DNA of 64,000 nt. Source: Pseudomaricurvus alkylphenolicus. Lineage in GTDB: Bacteria; Pseudomonadota; Gammaproteobacteria; Pseudomonadales; Cellvibrionaceae. Position 1 is the stretch's first letter. Each line of letters begins with the position of its first letter. The translations under genes and the position numbers were made by a program. Positions 34,634-43,780 of this stretch are shown piece after piece. The stretch is taken from contig NZ_JAAQPI010000007.1 in the NCBI RefSeq assembly GCF_011683955.1, forward strand, positions 124,001-188,000, written 5' to 3'. Under the pieces are notes generated by a model. It was given only the letters and a program-made list of their open reading frames with translations, was not told where the DNA came from and did no database searches.

Positions 34634-35803
34634 TTAAATTCCATACAGGGTAACTACCGCACCCGCAACAAGGCCAATATTGTGCTGCAACGCCACACGG
34701 GCACCAGGCACCTGGCGCTGACCTGCATCGCCACGAAGTTGCCATACCAGCTCTGCACACTGAGCCAAACCGGTGGCGCCAATCGGGTGCCCTTTTGACA
34801 TGAGCCCCCCCGATGGATTTACCACCCATTTTCCGCCATAGGTGTTATTACCATCCTCTACTAACTGGGTGGCACCACCATCGTCGCAGAGGCCCAGGTT
34901 TTCATAGCTGAGCACCTCATTCGGAGTAAAGCAATCGTGCAGTTCAATCACATCCACATCCTCCGGTCCAAGCCCGGTTTGCTCATAAGTCTGTTTCGCT
35001 GCACGGCGCACCATTTCTTTTCCGGTGGCATTCATGGCATCGCTCCAAGACTGTTCGGTATCGGTGGCCATAGTTTGCGCCAAGATGCTGACTCCCTTGC
35101 TGATGCCGTGTTTCCTGGCAAAGGCTTCGCTGACAATGATTGCAGCGGCAGCACCACAGGTAGGTGGGCACGCCATAAAGCGTGTCATATAGTCGCCATA
35201 GATCTTTGGCGCGCTCATCACTTCATCCAACGTCAGCGGTGAACGAAACACAGCATTGGGATTGGCCATGGCATGGGTACGGGATTTCACCGCCACCTTG
35301 CCAAACAACTCCGGTGAAGCATCAAAGGTTTCCATATACTGTTGACCGGCTGCACCAAACCAGCGAGGTGCAAAATATGAATTCGGGTAACCCCATTCGT
35401 CCATTTTGTGGGAAATACGGTCACCCACGAATTCACGGTCAGTCCAGGGGCTACTCAACGCCCCCGGTTGCATTTCTTCAAAACCAAAGGCCATTACGCA
35501 TTGCTGCTGTCCAGACTCTACCGCCTGGCGCGCCAGATAAAGCGCAGTGGACCCGGAGCAACAGGCATTATTCACGTTAAACACCGGGATCCCGGTCTGA
35601 AACGCTTCATACATGGCGTGTTGCCCGCTGCCGGTATCTCCGTAGATATAACCGGCATAGGCTTGTTGTATTAACTTTGGATCTATGCCCGCATCTTTGA
35701 CAGCCGCCTTGATGGCATCGGCCCCCATCACCCGATACGGCTGGTGCTGCCCGGGTTTAACGAACTTGTTCATGCCGACACCGGCGACGATTGCGCTAGT
35801 CAT
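34634..35803 (-). CDS. Thiolase family protein (SCPx-type acetyl-CoA acyltransferase)
   Basis: A 389-residue thiolase of the SCP2/SCPx group. The nucleophile is C81 in NVNNACCSGSTAL; ELHDCFTPNEVLSYENLGLC and GGLMSKGHPIGATGLAQCAE match the C-terminal active-site blocks, where His replaces the second Cys-based motif of classical thiolases. It cleaves a 3-oxoacyl-CoA, typically in sterol or branched acyl side-chain degradation. AGGA precedes the ATG. It lies 27 bp after the acyl-CoA ligase and is followed by a terminator. Confidence 0.9.
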   Translation of the reverse strand: MTSAIVAGVGMNKFVKPGQHQPYRVMGADAIKAAVKDAGIDPKLIQQAYAGYIYGDTGSGQHAMYEAFQTGIPVFNVNNACCSGSTALYLARQAVESGQQQCVMAFGFEEMQPGALSSPWTDREFVGDRISHKMDEWGYPNSYFAPRWFGAAGQQYMETFDASPELFGKVAVKSRTHAMANPNAVFRSPLTLDEVMSAPKIYGDYMTRFMACPPTCGAAAAIIVSEAFARKHGISKGVSILAQTMATDTEQSWSDAMNATGKEMVRRAAKQTYEQTGLGPEDVDVIELHDCFTPNEVLSYENLGLCDDGGATQLVEDGNNTYGGKWVVNPSGGLMSKGHPIGATGLAQCAELVWQLRGDAGQRQVPGARVALQHNIGLVAGAVVTLYGI

Positions 35804-35830
35804 AATCTGGTCCTGCCTATGCCTTTGTGG

Positions 35831-37435
35831 TTAGATCGTGCGATCAGCACTCTGCCAAAATCGCTCGCGAATGCTTTTCTTCAGTACTTTACCCACCGGA
35901 CTGCGAGGCAGGGTTTCCCACACCTCCACCGACTTGGGTGCTTTGACACTGCCCAACTTATCCTTACACAAACGCACAATTTCATCGCTATCAACGGTCT
36001 GTCCAGGTACCGGCTCCACCACAGCTTTGACTGCTTCGCCCCACTTTTCATCGGGCACGCCAATCACCGCACAATCCTGTACCGCAGGATGAGACCAGAT
36101 AACTTGCTCCACCTCGGCGGGGTAAACGTTAAATCCGCCGGAGATAATCATGTCTTTTTTTCGGTCGACGATGTAAACGAAACCCTCTTCGTCGATATAG
36201 CCAATATCTCCGGTATGATGCCAACCGTGCTCGCTGGCTTCAGCGGTAGCTTCGGGGTTATCAAAATACCCCTCCATCACCAAGCCGCCACGTACTACCA
36301 ATTCGCCTCTTTCCCCCTGAGCCAGAATGTTGCCTTGATCATCCATAACCTCCAGACGAGTAAAAGGGGTCACTTGACCGCAGGATTTAAGTCGCTGATG
36401 ATTGCCGTCCTCCAGAGCGCGCTCATGATCCTGCGGGGAAAGGTAAGTACAGATCATAGGCGCTTCGGCCTGACCAAAGGTTTGCGCCATTACCGGGCCA
36501 AAAATGTCCAATGCCTGCTTCAGTTTTTCTGAAGACATGGGCGCAGCCGCATAAAGAAAATACTCCAGGCTACTGTAATCATAGTCTCTGGCCTTGGGGT
36601 GAGCCAACATCATGTAGATGACGGTTGGTGGCAGAAACAGGTGGGTCACCTTATGATGTTCAATCATCCGCATCACTTCTTGCGGATCAGCCTCCTCCAT
36701 CACAACGGTAGTAGCCCCCTGACACAGTAACGGGAAACAGGTCATGCCGGCACCGTGGGTCATGGGCGCCACCAGCAAATGTACAGGCGGTTTGTCGGTA
36801 GGCGAGTTTCTCGGCACAGTCGAAAGATAGGTGGCCACCATAGTTTCCATGGATCTGTTGGTATGGATAATACCTTTAGGTTTTCCGGTGGTGCCGCCGG
36901 AAGCAATCAGAAATACCACCTCACCGGGGTCATCTGGACGGGACGGAAATTGCGTTTTCTCACTGTCGCCATTGTTCACAGACAACCAACTAGCAAACTC
37001 AGCCTGGACAAAGCGCTGGAACTGGTCTGATCCGGATTGTTCGATCTGATCAAGACAAACGACCTGCCTTAGCTGCGGCAGCTGCTCCGCCATCTGCGGC
37101 AGAGTATCGGTGAATTTTCTGTGGTAAAACAGAAAACTCGTGCTGGTTTGCTCAAGAAAATGAAGATTCTCATCCAATGCATTGCGGGCATTGATCGGCA
37201 CCCAAACGGCTCCGTAACGGAAGATACCAAACATGGCCACAAACGCCATGGCATGGTTAGGACTGTACACCGCCACCCTGTCTCCGGGTTTTATGCCACT
37301 GGCCTGCAGCGCAAACGCGACCTGGTGGGTCAGCGCTTCCGCCTCCGTAAATGTCCAACGCTGCTTCCCCTGTACCAGACAATCGCGCTGCGGAAACAAT
37401 CGGGCTCCGCGGTCCAAATAATCCACCAACCTCAT
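35831..37435 (-). CDS. AMP-dependent acyl-CoA synthetase
   Basis: A 534-residue adenylating ligase of the fatty-acyl/aryl-CoA type. P-loop LIASGGTTGKPKGIIHTN at ~177, MAQTFGQAEAPMICTYL at ~318, the hinge GFVYIVDRKKDMIISGGFNV and catalytic Lys in RSPVGKVLKKSIRERF are all intact. GGGAG precedes the ATG. It activates the acid that the next gene (thiolase) can finally cleave, and follows the aminotransferase by 20 bp. Substrate chain type cannot be read. Confidence 0.92.
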   Translation of the reverse strand: MRLVDYLDRGARLFPQRDCLVQGKQRWTFTEAEALTHQVAFALQASGIKPGDRVAVYSPNHAMAFVAMFGIFRYGAVWVPINARNALDENLHFLEQTSTSFLFYHRKFTDTLPQMAEQLPQLRQVVCLDQIEQSGSDQFQRFVQAEFASWLSVNNGDSEKTQFPSRPDDPGEVVFLIASGGTTGKPKGIIHTNRSMETMVATYLSTVPRNSPTDKPPVHLLVAPMTHGAGMTCFPLLCQGATTVVMEEADPQEVMRMIEHHKVTHLFLPPTVIYMMLAHPKARDYDYSSLEYFLYAAAPMSSEKLKQALDIFGPVMAQTFGQAEAPMICTYLSPQDHERALEDGNHQRLKSCGQVTPFTRLEVMDDQGNILAQGERGELVVRGGLVMEGYFDNPEATAEASEHGWHHTGDIGYIDEEGFVYIVDRKKDMIISGGFNVYPAEVEQVIWSHPAVQDCAVIGVPDEKWGEAVKAVVEPVPGQTVDSDEIVRLCKDKLGSVKAPKSVEVWETLPRSPVGKVLKKSIRERFWQSADRTI

Positions 37436-37455
37436 TCGATCAAACTCCCGCTCAA

Positions 37456-38790
37456 TTACATATGCCGTTGTTTAAAGATTAGCAGTGACTGTTCCAGTTT
37501 GTTCACCAGCTCGTCGACCTGCTCGGCATTGATAATTAACGGTGGTGTAACCATCAGCCATTCACCATAACGCCCACCACAGAGGCGGCGCGAGAGCAGC
37601 ATCAGACCGTTGTCCATGCAGATCTTTTTGATGATATTGAGCGCGTTGGATTCTTCAGAAAATACCGCTTTGCTCTCCCGATCACTGACGATCTCGATCG
37701 CCAGGGCCAGGCCCCGACCGCGAACATCACCTACCAGACCAGTACTCTCCTTTAGACATTCCAGCCGCTTGCGCAGCTGAGTCCCCATGGCCTCAGCGTT
37801 GCCAAGGAGATTCTGGTCCCGCATCTCATCAAGCACTGCCACACCAATGGCGCAGCTCATGGGGTTACCCGCGTAGGTATGACCATGGAAGAAGCCCCCC
37901 ATTTCACGCACCGGCTGCACCAGATCGTGATTGGTTAATATGCCACCCAGTGGCGCATAGCCACCACTTAAGCCCTTGGCCAAGGCAACTATGTCCGGGC
38001 GACAGTCAGGCCACTGCTGGGCGGCGAGGAAGGTGCCCGAGCGGCCGGAACCGGACAGAATTTCATCAAAAATCAGCAGCAAACCGTACTTGTCGCAGAT
38101 CTGGCGAACACCGCTGTAGTAGAGATCCGGTGCAATCAGACAACCGGAGGAGGTGCCGCCAATGGGCTCCATAATAAAAGCCAGCACCGAATCTGCTCCC
38201 TCGGCAATAATGGTCTGTTCCAGCTCCACCAGACAGCGTTTGGCATTTTCTTCTGGCGAAAGACCATCGGGCGCCCGGTAAGTCAGCGGCGCACTCACCT
38301 TGGGCATCTGTACAAACATTTTTTCGAAAGGGCCGCCAAAGTCGGGATCGCCGGTAATGCCCAACAAACCCATAGTCGCACCGTGATAGGAGGGTGTTCG
38401 ACTGATCACCTTCCATCGGGAGGTTTCGCCGCGGGCATAGGCTGCCTGTTTGGCAAATTTAACCGCCGTCTCTACCGCCTCAGAGCCTCCGGAGACGTAA
38501 AAGCAGGCGTCATAGCCCCAGTCGACAATGCCACATAGCCTTTCGGAGAGAGCCACACTGGCGTCGTTGTCCCAGACACGGCCGTAGGCGTGTACAACCT
38601 TGTCGAACTGGGCCAGCATGGCCTCACGAACCCGTGCATTACCGTGGCCAATATTGGCGGTGACAGCGCCGGAGGAACCATCCAGATACTGGCGACCCTG
38701 CTTGTCCCAAAGGTAGACGCCTTCCCCATGGGAAACATGGGGAAAGTCATTGACCTGGGCTGGAGAAACAAATTGTAGAATTCTATCCAT
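37456..38790 (-). CDS. Class III PLP-dependent aminotransferase
   Basis: A 444-residue fold-type I aminotransferase. The signature LLIFDEILSGSGRSG contains the Asp binding the pyridine nitrogen, and PLP Lys is in DIVALAKGLSGGYAPLGG. The start SPAQVNDFPHVSHGEGVYLW and YVSGGSEAVETAVKFAKQ are also typical of omega-amino acid/diamine aminotransferases. It deaminates an omega-amine or beta-amino acid to an aldehyde or oxo-acid. The leader before its ATG is a tandemly duplicated 24-bp segment. It lies between the TonB receptor and the acyl-CoA ligase. Confidence 0.9.
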   Translation of the reverse strand: MDRILQFVSPAQVNDFPHVSHGEGVYLWDKQGRQYLDGSSGAVTANIGHGNARVREAMLAQFDKVVHAYGRVWDNDASVALSERLCGIVDWGYDACFYVSGGSEAVETAVKFAKQAAYARGETSRWKVISRTPSYHGATMGLLGITGDPDFGGPFEKMFVQMPKVSAPLTYRAPDGLSPEENAKRCLVELEQTIIAEGADSVLAFIMEPIGGTSSGCLIAPDLYYSGVRQICDKYGLLLIFDEILSGSGRSGTFLAAQQWPDCRPDIVALAKGLSGGYAPLGGILTNHDLVQPVREMGGFFHGHTYAGNPMSCAIGVAVLDEMRDQNLLGNAEAMGTQLRKRLECLKESTGLVGDVRGRGLALAIEIVSDRESKAVFSEESNALNIIKKICMDNGLMLLSRRLCGGRYGEWLMVTPPLIINAEQVDELVNKLEQSLLIFKQRHM

Positions 38791-38835
38791 ACTGATACAC
38801 CTATGGAGAAAGGGACTGATACACCTATGGAGAAA
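38791..38835 (-). repeat. Tandem duplication of the aminotransferase leader
   Basis: A 21-base segment at 38791-38811 recurs without mismatch at 38815-38835, a 24-base period, immediately upstream of the ATG at 38790. On the minus strand each copy carries CCATAGGTGTATCAGT, whose GGTG is the only Shine-Dalgarno-like sequence. The duplication puts two such sites in tandem, one of them at the working distance. Confidence 0.8.
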
Positions 38836-38910
38836 AGGCGCTTAGACAAGCCAAGATGGGATGCGAATGACGGGGCTCTGGTCTGAGCCCCGCTTACAAA
38901 ACGCTAGAAT

Positions 38911-41172
38911 TTAATAGCGATAAGACGCTTCCAAACCAATAGTGCGTGGCCGCATACGATTGGCCGGCACTCCGAGCGGAGCTGTTGACGCCAGCAGACT
39001 GATTTGCCCGTCTTCGTCTGTGAGGTTTTCACCGGTCAAGTAAACAGACCAGCTCTCTGCCTCCACACCCAAGCGAGCATTCAGCACCGCAAAGGAGTCT
39101 GACTCGGTACTGGCACCTAAAGTATAGTCAGGGCGACCATCTGTGTACTGGTAGGCCATATGGAAACGACCGTCGAGCCCTGAATCACTCAGTGCCCACT
39201 GATAAGCGGCTGAGGCCGAGAATGTGGTCTCAGGCACTTGCACGACGGTGTCGCCGTCGTCGACGTTCGCCAGCGGCAGAGCTTCGCCGTATTCAGTGCT
39301 ATTGAAGTTACCGGATACCTGCAGAGTCAAACCTGGAATGCCTCGATAAAGAACACCCAGATCCAGCCCCACGCCTTCAGCTTCGCCCACGTTTTCAGCG
39401 TAGGCAATCGGCAACAGAGTCACCGAATCAATAGTAGTCAGCACCGTGATTATGTCATCCCACTGCAGATAGTAGACCGCCACCTCGAGCTGCAGTTTAT
39501 CGTCCATAAAGCTCAGTTTTGTACCCAGCTCATAACTGATTAAATCTTCAGGATCTGAAAATTGAGGGGCCGAAACACTAGCGGCCGCAGCCGATAGCAG
39601 TGAAATACCCTGCTGAGCCACCCCACTGCGGAAACCTTGGGCCACATTCAGGTAATAAAGGCTGTCTTCGTTGGGGGTATAAGACACATTCACTCGGCTT
39701 GTGACCTTGTCAAACTCTTCACTGCGCTTAGCATCAATACCAAACAGAGCCAGGGTTGAAATAGTGGTCGCATCCAGGTCTTCCTCTTCCCGCTCATCTT
39801 CAAAATAGCGGGTACCCAAAGTCAGCTTCCACTCATCATTGAATTCGTAGTGCGCTTCGCCAAATACCGCCCATTGCTGTGAACGTTTTTGCTGATCAGC
39901 TGCGACTGCCATAACCGGATCGGGGACACCCGCCAATAACAGGCCTGTGGCCAGCTGTTGCTCCTGCTTGGCGTCCATATAGAACACGCCCGCCGTCCAG
40001 GAGAGATCGCTGTCACCGGTTGAGGCCAGGCGCAATTCCTGATTCAGGGTACGGTTTTCCACCGGCAGCAATGCCATGCTGCCCAACACATTACTGTCGA
40101 GCTGCTGCTCGGACTCGATCAGTGAGGTGGTGCTGTAAAGTGAGATATTTTCAAAATCATACTCCATCGTCATATTGTACAGATCGAACTCTGTCTGGCT
40201 CCTCAGGTCCTCCGCTGTTACTGGTCGAGCGCCAGCTGGGTCCAAAGCCGGTAGAGACAGAGGATCAAATTCCACATAGAGCGGCGAGAACTCGTAGTTG
40301 TCATCGCCGTAGGGGATAGCCGTGTCCACTTCGCTGTGCCAGGCGCTCAATTTCAAGGTAAAATTATCCCCCGGGGTGAACAACAGCTTGGCACGGTAGC
40401 TTTTATCCTCACCGTCATTGTAATCATCTTCGCCAGTCAGGGGCAGATCGATAAAACCATCCTCATCAACACGAGAAGCGACGAGGCGAGCCGAGAGAGT
40501 GTCCTCGATTAACGGCAGGTTAACCGCAGCCTGGACTTTCCAACTATCACCGTGACCAGACGTGGATGAGACACCCGCATTGGCTTTGAACTCGAACTCA
40601 TTATGTTGAGGTTCGCGGGTAAGCACACGGACTGTGCCCCCCTGAGAGCTGGCGCCGTAGAGCGTGCCCTGAGGACCACGCAGCACTTCAATCCGTTCCA
40701 AGTCGTAGGGGTTGGTATCCGGCACAAACTGTTGTCCCACCTGGGTGTAGGGCAAGTCATCCAAGTAATAGCCCACGGTGGAGTCACCAAACAGGGAAGA
40801 CACTCCACGGATTTGTAGAGCGTTATTACCGCCGCCGCCAACTTCCACACTGGACACGCCGGGATTCATTGCAATGGCGTCCGCGACGGAGGTAATACCC
40901 TGCTCCTCCAGCTTTTCACCGTTCATGGCACTGATCGAAAAAGAGGTATCCATAATGCTCTTGGCACCAATTTTCTCAGCAGTGACAATTATCTCCTCTA
41001 GCACAAAATCATCTAAATCCTCTGCCAGAGCCTGGGCGGAAAAGGCAGATATTGCCATGGCCAGCACTGCTCCCCCGGCCAATCCAACTTTATCAACGGT
41101 TTGGTCAGTAGCTGCATGTATTGTTTGGCAGCGGCCTTTGGTACTGGCCTGTTCTTTTATCGTTATCATCAT
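38911..41172 (-). CDS. TonB-dependent receptor
   Basis: A 753-residue outer-membrane transporter. An extended signal sequence (GLAGGAVLAMAISAFSAQAL) is followed by a TonB box-like VLEEIIVTAEKIG, a plug (LQIRGVSSLFGDSTVGYYLD; LERIEVLRGPQGTLYGASSQ) and a barrel ending in RPRTIGLEASYRY with a terminal aromatic residue. The start is ATG 41172 with GAGGAG just upstream; a TTG one codon earlier is less likely. Its promoter carries two copies of the palindrome also present before the divergently placed-upstream TetR gene. It should import the substrate of the aminotransferase/ligase/thiolase/peptidase genes downstream. Confidence 0.92.
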   Translation of the reverse strand: MMITIKEQASTKGRCQTIHAATDQTVDKVGLAGGAVLAMAISAFSAQALAEDLDDFVLEEIIVTAEKIGAKSIMDTSFSISAMNGEKLEEQGITSVADAIAMNPGVSSVEVGGGGNNALQIRGVSSLFGDSTVGYYLDDLPYTQVGQQFVPDTNPYDLERIEVLRGPQGTLYGASSQGGTVRVLTREPQHNEFEFKANAGVSSTSGHGDSWKVQAAVNLPLIEDTLSARLVASRVDEDGFIDLPLTGEDDYNDGEDKSYRAKLLFTPGDNFTLKLSAWHSEVDTAIPYGDDNYEFSPLYVEFDPLSLPALDPAGARPVTAEDLRSQTEFDLYNMTMEYDFENISLYSTTSLIESEQQLDSNVLGSMALLPVENRTLNQELRLASTGDSDLSWTAGVFYMDAKQEQQLATGLLLAGVPDPVMAVAADQQKRSQQWAVFGEAHYEFNDEWKLTLGTRYFEDEREEEDLDATTISTLALFGIDAKRSEEFDKVTSRVNVSYTPNEDSLYYLNVAQGFRSGVAQQGISLLSAAAASVSAPQFSDPEDLISYELGTKLSFMDDKLQLEVAVYYLQWDDIITVLTTIDSVTLLPIAYAENVGEAEGVGLDLGVLYRGIPGLTLQVSGNFNSTEYGEALPLANVDDGDTVVQVPETTFSASAAYQWALSDSGLDGRFHMAYQYTDGRPDYTLGASTESDSFAVLNARLGVEAESWSVYLTGENLTDEDGQISLLASTAPLGVPANRMRPRTIGLEASYRY

Positions 41173-41208
41173 CAAATCTCCTCAATTGGGAAGTGCATCG
41201 CTTCAAAC

Positions 41209-41261
41209 ATATACAATTGTATATATACTCTCAATATACGACTGTATATATCCCGTGTCAA
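41209..41261 (-). promoter_or_regulatory. TonB receptor promoter with two TetR-type operators
   Basis: On the minus strand TTGACA (41256-41261), a 17-base spacer and TATATT (41233-41238) form a near-consensus sigma-70 promoter. Palindrome ATATACGACTGTATAT (41234-41249) covers the -10 box and spacer, and ATATACAATTGTATAT (41209-41224, perfect) lies at about the transcription start, centre to centre 25 bp. A third copy sits at the TetR promoter. This layout predicts repression. Confidence 0.75.
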
Positions 41262-41419
41262 CGGGATTAACTTTGAAACCCATTCCAATTAGGTATTACT
41301 AAGCGGGCTGGATAGAAGAATTACAGATAAAGCAGGACACGCAGGCGCCAATAGTGCGCCCACTGGTGGAGACTCTTCAATAAGTTGGGAAATTCCCGGA
41401 GGTATAGAGGGCTATTAGC

Positions 41420-42040
41420 TTACTTGACCAAAAAACCGCGCGTCAGCATACGCGACAACATTTTATTCCGCGCCGCCACCATGGATGCATCATACATAGA
41501 GGCACCATACAATTGGTGGGAAAAAGGTTCGAGAATCAGCGGCCCCAATAAATCAAAGAACATCATTAACGCTGCTTGTTCTTTATCAACATCGGGCTGG
41601 AGATTGCCTTGCGCTTCACAGGTATCGATATAGCGACGAGTAATGTCGCGAATTTCCTGCATCATCGCCAGGCTGCCCTGATTTTTTTGCAACAACGCAG
41701 TGCGCAGGTACAACATCACATCTCGGTCGCGTTCGATAAATGCGACTATGTCGTCTGCCAGCCCCTCCAGGCCTGCTGCTTCACCGAGTTCGGCAATGCC
41801 CTCGTACATGGAGGCAAGTTCGCGGAGCACAAAGGCATCCAACTCCTGTCGTAACCCATCCTTGGAGCCAAAATGAATGCGGATCAATCCCAGGGAAACT
41901 TCCGCCTCAGCGGCAATTTCCCGCATACCCACCGCGTCAAAACCTCGCTCGGCAAACAACTTGAGGGAGACATCTAGCAAGCGCTGGCGCTTTTCTGTAT
42001 TTTCATCCGGGCTTCTGGGTTTGGTGGTTGGCGCTGGCAT
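41420..42040 (-). CDS. TetR family transcriptional regulator
   Basis: A 206-residue repressor-type protein. The HTH is LKLFAERGFDAVGMREIAAE then VSLGLIRIHFGSKDGLRQEL, with a helical ligand-binding domain behind it and a C-terminal domain that includes ALMMFFDLLGPLILEPF. The ATG at 42040 is chosen; an in-frame TTG at 42058 would place coding sequence near the promoter. It lies upstream of and on the same strand as the TonB receptor, and the same palindrome occurs in both promoters, which predicts autoregulation and control of the 28-41 kb cluster. Confidence 0.9.
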   Translation of the reverse strand: MPAPTTKPRSPDENTEKRQRLLDVSLKLFAERGFDAVGMREIAAEAEVSLGLIRIHFGSKDGLRQELDAFVLRELASMYEGIAELGEAAGLEGLADDIVAFIERDRDVMLYLRTALLQKNQGSLAMMQEIRDITRRYIDTCEAQGNLQPDVDKEQAALMMFFDLLGPLILEPFSHQLYGASMYDASMVAARNKMLSRMLTRGFLVK

Positions 42041-42077
42041 GGTTCTTTGACGGTACAACGACTAATATTGTATGCGC

Positions 42078-42106
42078 AATATACAATCGTATATATCAGC
42101 AGTCAA
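42078..42106 (-). promoter_or_regulatory. TetR promoter with operator
   Basis: On the minus strand TTGACT (42101-42106), a 17-base spacer and TATATT (42078-42083). The palindrome ATATACAATCGTATAT (42079-42094) covers the -10 box and spacer, the same geometry as at the TonB receptor promoter. A further imperfect inverted repeat, ATATTG/CAATAT, lies just downstream (42065-42082). Confidence 0.72.
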
Positions 42107-42759
42107 CCCCTCGTTTACTTACATATTAAGATCATTAATAGAAGGAAAGTGGCAAATCCACCCTAGCAGTGATCCCTACCACACCCGCTACCGAGAATAT
42201 GTAGACTTTGATCATTTGCACTAGAGGATATCAAATCATCTGTTACTTAGGTTGCAGGGGAATGGGTTCGGCTTGCATGTACCCCTCTCCCTTTTTCTTT
42301 TGGCAGTCGCACTTTTGGTTTTCCCGAACGAAGAGTGATCATTTATTCAAGTAGGATCAATGCCCGAAGAAGTATTGAAACCGGACAAATGGGTCCCTCA
42401 AATTACTGCACCGTTACGACAGCTTTAGGCCAGATTTTTTCCGTTAGAGATTCATAGTTGTGAGAGTACGGCCACTACCGCTCATGGCTGTTAGCTGCGG
42501 TAGGGCAGAACTTCGGCTTTTTTGAACGATCAAAATTCCAGGGCGTAAAATTAACTCTCGAATGACAGCTTGCTGACGTCTCTTTCTATGGTATGAGCTG
42601 CACCGGCGAACCAGCCTAAAAGCACCGCTGTTAACGACAACAAAACCTCGACACATCGACGAGCAACGGTGAAGATGCGCAGGTTTTTCTTTTGCGTGAA
42701 TGGAAAATGCCTCAATATAGTAACGGTATTCCACTTCCACCGTTAATTGGAAAACTGAA
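42107..42759. other. 653-bp stretch without a supported gene
   Basis: Between the TetR promoter and the metallophosphoesterase. One minus-strand frame (42444-42791) is open for 115 codons, but its composition (many Arg, Ser, Cys) and overlap with the phosphoesterase start speak against it. No clear hairpin, repeat or RNA gene was found. Confidence 0.5.
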
Positions 42760-43545
42760 ATGGGCCTGCGCATCGCCATTCTGTCTGACATCCACTCTGA
42801 GTTTCACCCCCAGGGATGGCTGCCACCCATGCTTCAGGAAACGGAGTGTGACGTGCTGGTACTGACCGGCGATATCGGCATGGGCGATGGCACTATCGAG
42901 TTCGTCACGAGAGTTGCCGAAATTAAGAGTGACACGTCGATCTTGTGGGTGGCAGGAAACCATGATTTCTATGGCCAGGATTATGATCGCCAGTTGAGTC
43001 AGTATCGGTCCGCCTTCTCGAATTTTGACAACGTCTATTTTCTTGAGTGTGACACCGTCACCATCCAGGGCGTCACGTTTCTGGGAGCGACCCTCTGGAC
43101 TGGCTTTGATACTCTTGGCGAACACAGTATTGGTCCGGGGATGCAAGTCGCAGGTGCAGCCATTGCTGATTTCTTCCGCATTGAGAAACAGGATGGCAGG
43201 CGCTTATTCACACCTGCGGACGCTGCGGCGTTGTTTAAGACAAGCCGTCAATGGCTGGCACAGACCCTGGAAAGCTGTGAACCCGGCAAGACCGTGGTAG
43301 TGACGCACTTTCCGCCACTGCGGGTCGCAAGACACGCGGGCTTTCCCGAAGACTTGATGTCTACCTATTTCCAGGCCAACTGCGAATCACTGATTGAGCG
43401 CTACCAGCCCGCACTTTGGATCTATGGGCACAATCACTGGAGTGATGAGCACCAGGTAGGCCGTACTCGCCTTGTGAGTAACCAACTCGGGTATCCGGGC
43501 GAGGATGGTATTCCCGGAGCCCAAGTGGTTATCCTGGAGATATGA
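42760..43545 (+). CDS. Metallophosphoesterase (calcineurin-like)
   Basis: A 261-residue phosphoesterase. Metal-site motifs are in order: D10-x-H12 (LRIAILSDIHSEFH), VLVLTGDIGMGDG, WVAGNHDFYG, VVVTHFPPLR and WIYGHNHWSD. There is no signal peptide. GGAAAA precedes the ATG. It stands alone after a 0.65-kb gene-free stretch. Substrates of this branch are usually nucleotides or phospho-compounds and cannot be predicted here. Confidence 0.88.
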   Translation: MGLRIAILSDIHSEFHPQGWLPPMLQETECDVLVLTGDIGMGDGTIEFVTRVAEIKSDTSILWVAGNHDFYGQDYDRQLSQYRSAFSNFDNVYFLECDTVTIQGVTFLGATLWTGFDTLGEHSIGPGMQVAGAAIADFFRIEKQDGRRLFTPADAAALFKTSRQWLAQTLESCEPGKTVVVTHFPPLRVARHAGFPEDLMSTYFQANCESLIERYQPALWIYGHNHWSDEHQVGRTRLVSNQLGYPGEDGIPGAQVVILEI

Positions 43546-43643
43546 TCGAAGTTCACCCGCTCGCTCGATCACATCCCTTTGATTCGCGGTTGGCGTAAAC
43601 GAAGCCAAACTATGTTAGTGAGCGCCAACAACCACCCTATAAC

Positions 43644-43761
43644 CAGCCAAAATCTGATAAAAACGGCAATTTTGGCTGATTATAAGCTATAAGTAGCCAA
43701 AATATATATTTTTGACTTGTTTTTGGCTACTTATAAGATTAGCCTACATCAATTGATGTAG
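43644..43761. repeat. Inverted-repeat array upstream of the ATPase gene
   Basis: Four copies of an 8-mer alternate in orientation at near-equal spacing: AGCCAAAA at 43645, TTTTGGCT at 43670, AGCCAAAA at 43696, TTTTGGCT at 43721 (25, 26 and 25 bases apart). The first pair extends to a 10-bp inverted repeat; the second pair to a perfect 15-bp stem (43688-43702 with 43721-43735) around an 18-base AT-rich loop. A perfect 18-bp palindrome CTACATCAATTGATGTAG (43744-43761) follows, 19 bases before the ATPase ATG. Confidence 0.8.
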
Positions 43762-43780
43762 CTCACTACAAGTGATTGGA

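Noticed and set aside
42444-42791. 115-residue minus-strand frame before the metallophosphoesterase
   Set aside because: Arg/Ser/Cys-rich, no motif, and it overlaps the start of the phosphoesterase gene.
43644-43761. Inverted-repeat array considered as a CRISPR array
   Set aside because: Repeats are 8-15 bp, alternate in orientation and have no unique spacers or cas genes.
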